Below, piece by piece: positions 37,251 to 37,570 of a stretch of DNA of 37,570 nucleotides (its first letter is position 1; each line of letters opens with the position of its first letter). The stretch is from positions 1-37,570 of the forward strand of contig MPUH01000739.1 of the NCBI GenBank assembly GCA_001970955.1. The letters are read 5' to 3'. The notes beneath the pieces are model-generated. The model searched no databases. It saw nothing but the letters and a program-made list of their open reading frames with translations, and was not told the origin of the DNA. The stretch comes from Stentor coeruleus (Eukaryota; Ciliophora; Heterotrichea; Heterotrichida; Stentoridae). The position numbers and the translations under genes are program-made.

Positions 37251-37570
37251 GAGTGAGAATGAATTATTTGAATATATCTCCATTATTATATTTATGGTAA
37301 TCATAAAACTACCTGAACAAAGTTTTCACTAGAGTACAAAGACAAATTTTCAAAGTAGTCTAATCAAAAAAATATTACTATTATTTATTTTAAAGCATTT
37401 GCAAGGTATTTAGCAATTTTATCATCAATAAAAATGGGTTAATTATTAAGAAATCAAACATTATCATATAAAATCCAGCTTCTGTGCAATATTAAATTCC
37501 TTATAAAAACTTATCAATAGACAAATCCATAATTTAATTTACTAGAAGACATAAACTAACTCAATATACT
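37251..37570. other. AT-rich window end, nothing recognised
   Basis: No open frame of note, repeat or RNA gene is seen. Confidence 0.5.

Noticed and set aside
1..37570. Alternative genetic code with TGA as Trp or TAA/TAG as Gln for the host genes
   Set aside because: Intact conserved genes end at TAA, TAG and TGA, in each case where the family normally ends. Trp is coded by TGG in conserved places.
1..37570. tRNA, rRNA or CRISPR array
   Set aside because: I found no T-loop (GTTCRA) with matching stems, no rRNA-like conserved stretch and no regularly spaced repeats. Some tRNAs could be missed by eye.

Overview
The window looks like macronuclear DNA of a heterotrich ciliate, most likely Stentor (genus inferred, not searched). 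It is AT-rich and gene-dense. TAA, TAG and TGA all end intact conserved genes, so the code is the standard one. Six interrupted reading frames are repaired exactly by removing a 15-nt GT-AG intron, a hallmark of Stentor.

Layout. Positions 1-8300 are a duplicated, decaying region. The 3' end of a kelch/cysteine-rich/three-membrane-segment protein gene enters from the left, followed by a heavily degraded third copy of the same 3' end. Next comes a second copy whose kelch half carries four lesions while its membrane half is nearly identical to the first. Its 3' flank holds a WD40-repeat relic. From 8379 to 14931 lie three plus-strand genes: mitochondrial methylmalonyl-CoA mutase, an FCP1/SCP-type phosphatase and a NEK-family kinase. 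From 15979 to 21098 are an STPGR-type protein, a 71-residue putatively myristoylated protein, a START-domain lipid-binding protein (minus), a MUL1-like membrane RING E3 ligase with one 15-nt intron, and ribosomal protein eL6. From 21880 to 30567 are a DegT/DnrJ-type aminotransferase, a degenerate kinesin-like coiled-coil protein, a PP2C phosphatase, a DNAJB-like chaperone (minus) and a Spinster-like MFS transporter (minus). From 30645 to the end are a broken or unusually spliced coiled-coil gene (minus), a kinesin-3 with a C-terminal CaaX box, a small cyclin (minus), a beta-rich unknown (minus) and a decayed plus-strand reading frame.

The genes are independently transcribed, with no operon. 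Several concern the cytoskeleton, cilia or the cell cycle (kinesin-3, kinesin-like protein, NEK kinase, STPGR protein, cyclin), but no shared pathway can be claimed.

Two window-wide patterns matter. First, flanks are strongly polarised: upstream of a gene its coding strand is almost G-free and C-rich, downstream almost C-free and G-rich, so strand and gene boundaries can be read from base skew. Second, every one of the nine single-N positions lies between two direct copies of 29-115 nt. These look like unmerged contig overlaps, and they corrupt the aminotransferase and cyclin genes as given.
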